Below the pieces are notes generated by a model, which was given only the letters and a program-made list of their open reading frames with translations, did not search any database and was not told the DNA's origin. Shown in pieces: positions 13,628 through 13,923 of a DNA stretch of 13,923 nt (position 1 is its first letter; each line of letters begins with the position of its first letter). This DNA is from an uncultured Bacillota bacterium (lineage in GTDB: Bacteria > Bacillota_I > Bacilli_A > RFN20 > CAG-826). The position numbers were made by a program, and so were the translations under genes. The DNA lies in contig CAMORJ010000037.1 of the NCBI GenBank assembly GCA_946623775.1, forward strand, positions 1 to 13,923. Reading direction: 5' to 3'.

Positions 13628-13923
13628 TTGATCGAATAGTTCAGGGAGCGCTTCTTTATTAACAAACTCAATGGTCAAATTCTTGCCATCTTGCGACCCT
13701 TTGAGATCATTGACAACACAGTTGATCTGACCATCACCAGTGAAATGTCTAGAAGATACATGTGCAAGGGAAATGCCATCGTTATACGGACATTCCAAAG
13801 CGGTGTGCGACCAAATATGAAGTTTGGATGTGTTGACATAATAAATACCGATTCCGTAAGCGGTATGGTTTTGAACGGAGTTATTGATTTTGTAGGATGG
13901 GTAACCGAATACGGCTTCGCCAA
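13625..13923 (-). CDS. C-terminal fragment of an unknown protein (5' part beyond the window)
   Basis: A frame open from the window edge to the TAA at 13627-13625 gives 98 residues, with no methionine, running from GEAVFGYPSYKINNSV through GIGIYYVNTSKLHIWSHTA to NKEALPELFDQ. Amino-acid composition (Gly, Asn, Tyr, Ser) and alternating hydrophobics suggest a beta-rich, perhaps extracellular protein, like its downstream neighbour. The alternative frame on the same strand (13923-13675) gives a Met-, Pro- and Thr-rich string with no protein-like pattern and is rejected. I do not recognise the family. A hairpin terminator follows directly, and the next gene starts 142 bases on with its own ribosome site. 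Confidence 0.55.
   Translation of the reverse strand, partial: GEAVFGYPSYKINNSVQNHTAYGIGIYYVNTSKLHIWSHTALECPYNDGISLAHVSSRHFTGDGQINCVVNDLKGSQDGKNLTIEFVNKEALPELFDQ

Noticed and set aside
13675..13923. Minus-strand frame beginning with TTG at the window edge (82 residues).
   Set aside because: Its composition (Met/Pro/Thr-rich, no pattern) is not protein-like; the neighbouring frame on the same strand ends at 13625 with a better composition and a terminator right after it.
1..13923. TGA recoded as tryptophan (Mycoplasma-type code).
   Set aside because: Several genes end properly at TGA at tight gene junctions, and Trp residues in conserved motifs are encoded by TGG.

Overview
The window looks like a chromosome segment of an uncultured, fermentative, low-to-moderate-GC Firmicute, most likely a gut or rumen Bacilli/Erysipelotrichia-like lineage. 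The reasons are AGGAGG-type ribosome binding sites, TGA used as a real stop (standard bacterial code), tightly packed genes, and protein families typical of anaerobic Firmicutes. This placement is inference; the window has no rRNA or phylogenetic marker.

Region 1 (1-912) is the 3' part of a DUF1016/YhcG-type PD-(D/E)XK nuclease gene. Its C-terminal domain is followed by a second, truncated DUF1016 N-terminal-like domain, so it is probably a decayed or recombined copy. It ends in a perfect hairpin shared with the convergent transporter gene.

Region 2 (909-9581) is the core: a sulfoquinovose (SQ) utilisation locus of the transaldolase type (sulfo-TAL). A GPH-family importer (minus strand) is divergent from a six-gene plus-strand operon. 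The operon encodes a GH31 sulfoquinovosidase of the YihQ type, a small transaldolase (SftT-like), a beta-hydroxyacid dehydrogenase of the sulfolactaldehyde reductase type, a fucose/arabinose-isomerase-fold protein (SftI-like), a DUF4867 protein and a TauE/SafE exporter. A convergent AraC-family regulator closes the locus. Proposed flow: SQ glycosides enter, GH31 frees SQ, the isomerase makes 6-deoxy-6-sulfofructose, and the transaldolase moves its C1-C3 unit to a phosphorylated acceptor to give fructose-6-phosphate and 3-sulfolactaldehyde. The reductase then makes 2,3-dihydroxypropanesulfonate (DHPS), which the TauE-type protein would export. No sulfolactaldehyde dehydrogenase is present here, so this is the reductive, DHPS-forming version. 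A 12-bp palindrome at the importer promoter shares a 9-bp word with the araC upstream region and may be the operator.

Region 3 (9582-11942) holds a sugar O-acetyltransferase (minus) divergent from an ATPase with a PD-(D/E)XK-like DUF234 tail (plus). Between them are two tandem copies of a 14-bp palindrome overlapping a consensus -35 box. The predicted transcript of the ATPase gene starts at or next to its ATG.

Region 4 (11906-13923, visibly more AT-rich) has a 500-residue exported, beta-rich protein of unknown function (minus), its terminator, and the 3' end of another unknown minus-strand gene.

The most notable points are (i) the compact sulfo-TAL/DHPS operon, (ii) replacement of anion-binding residues known from E. 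coli YihQ, YihU and FSA in three of its enzymes, and (iii) the tandem palindromes with a possible leaderless ATPase mRNA.
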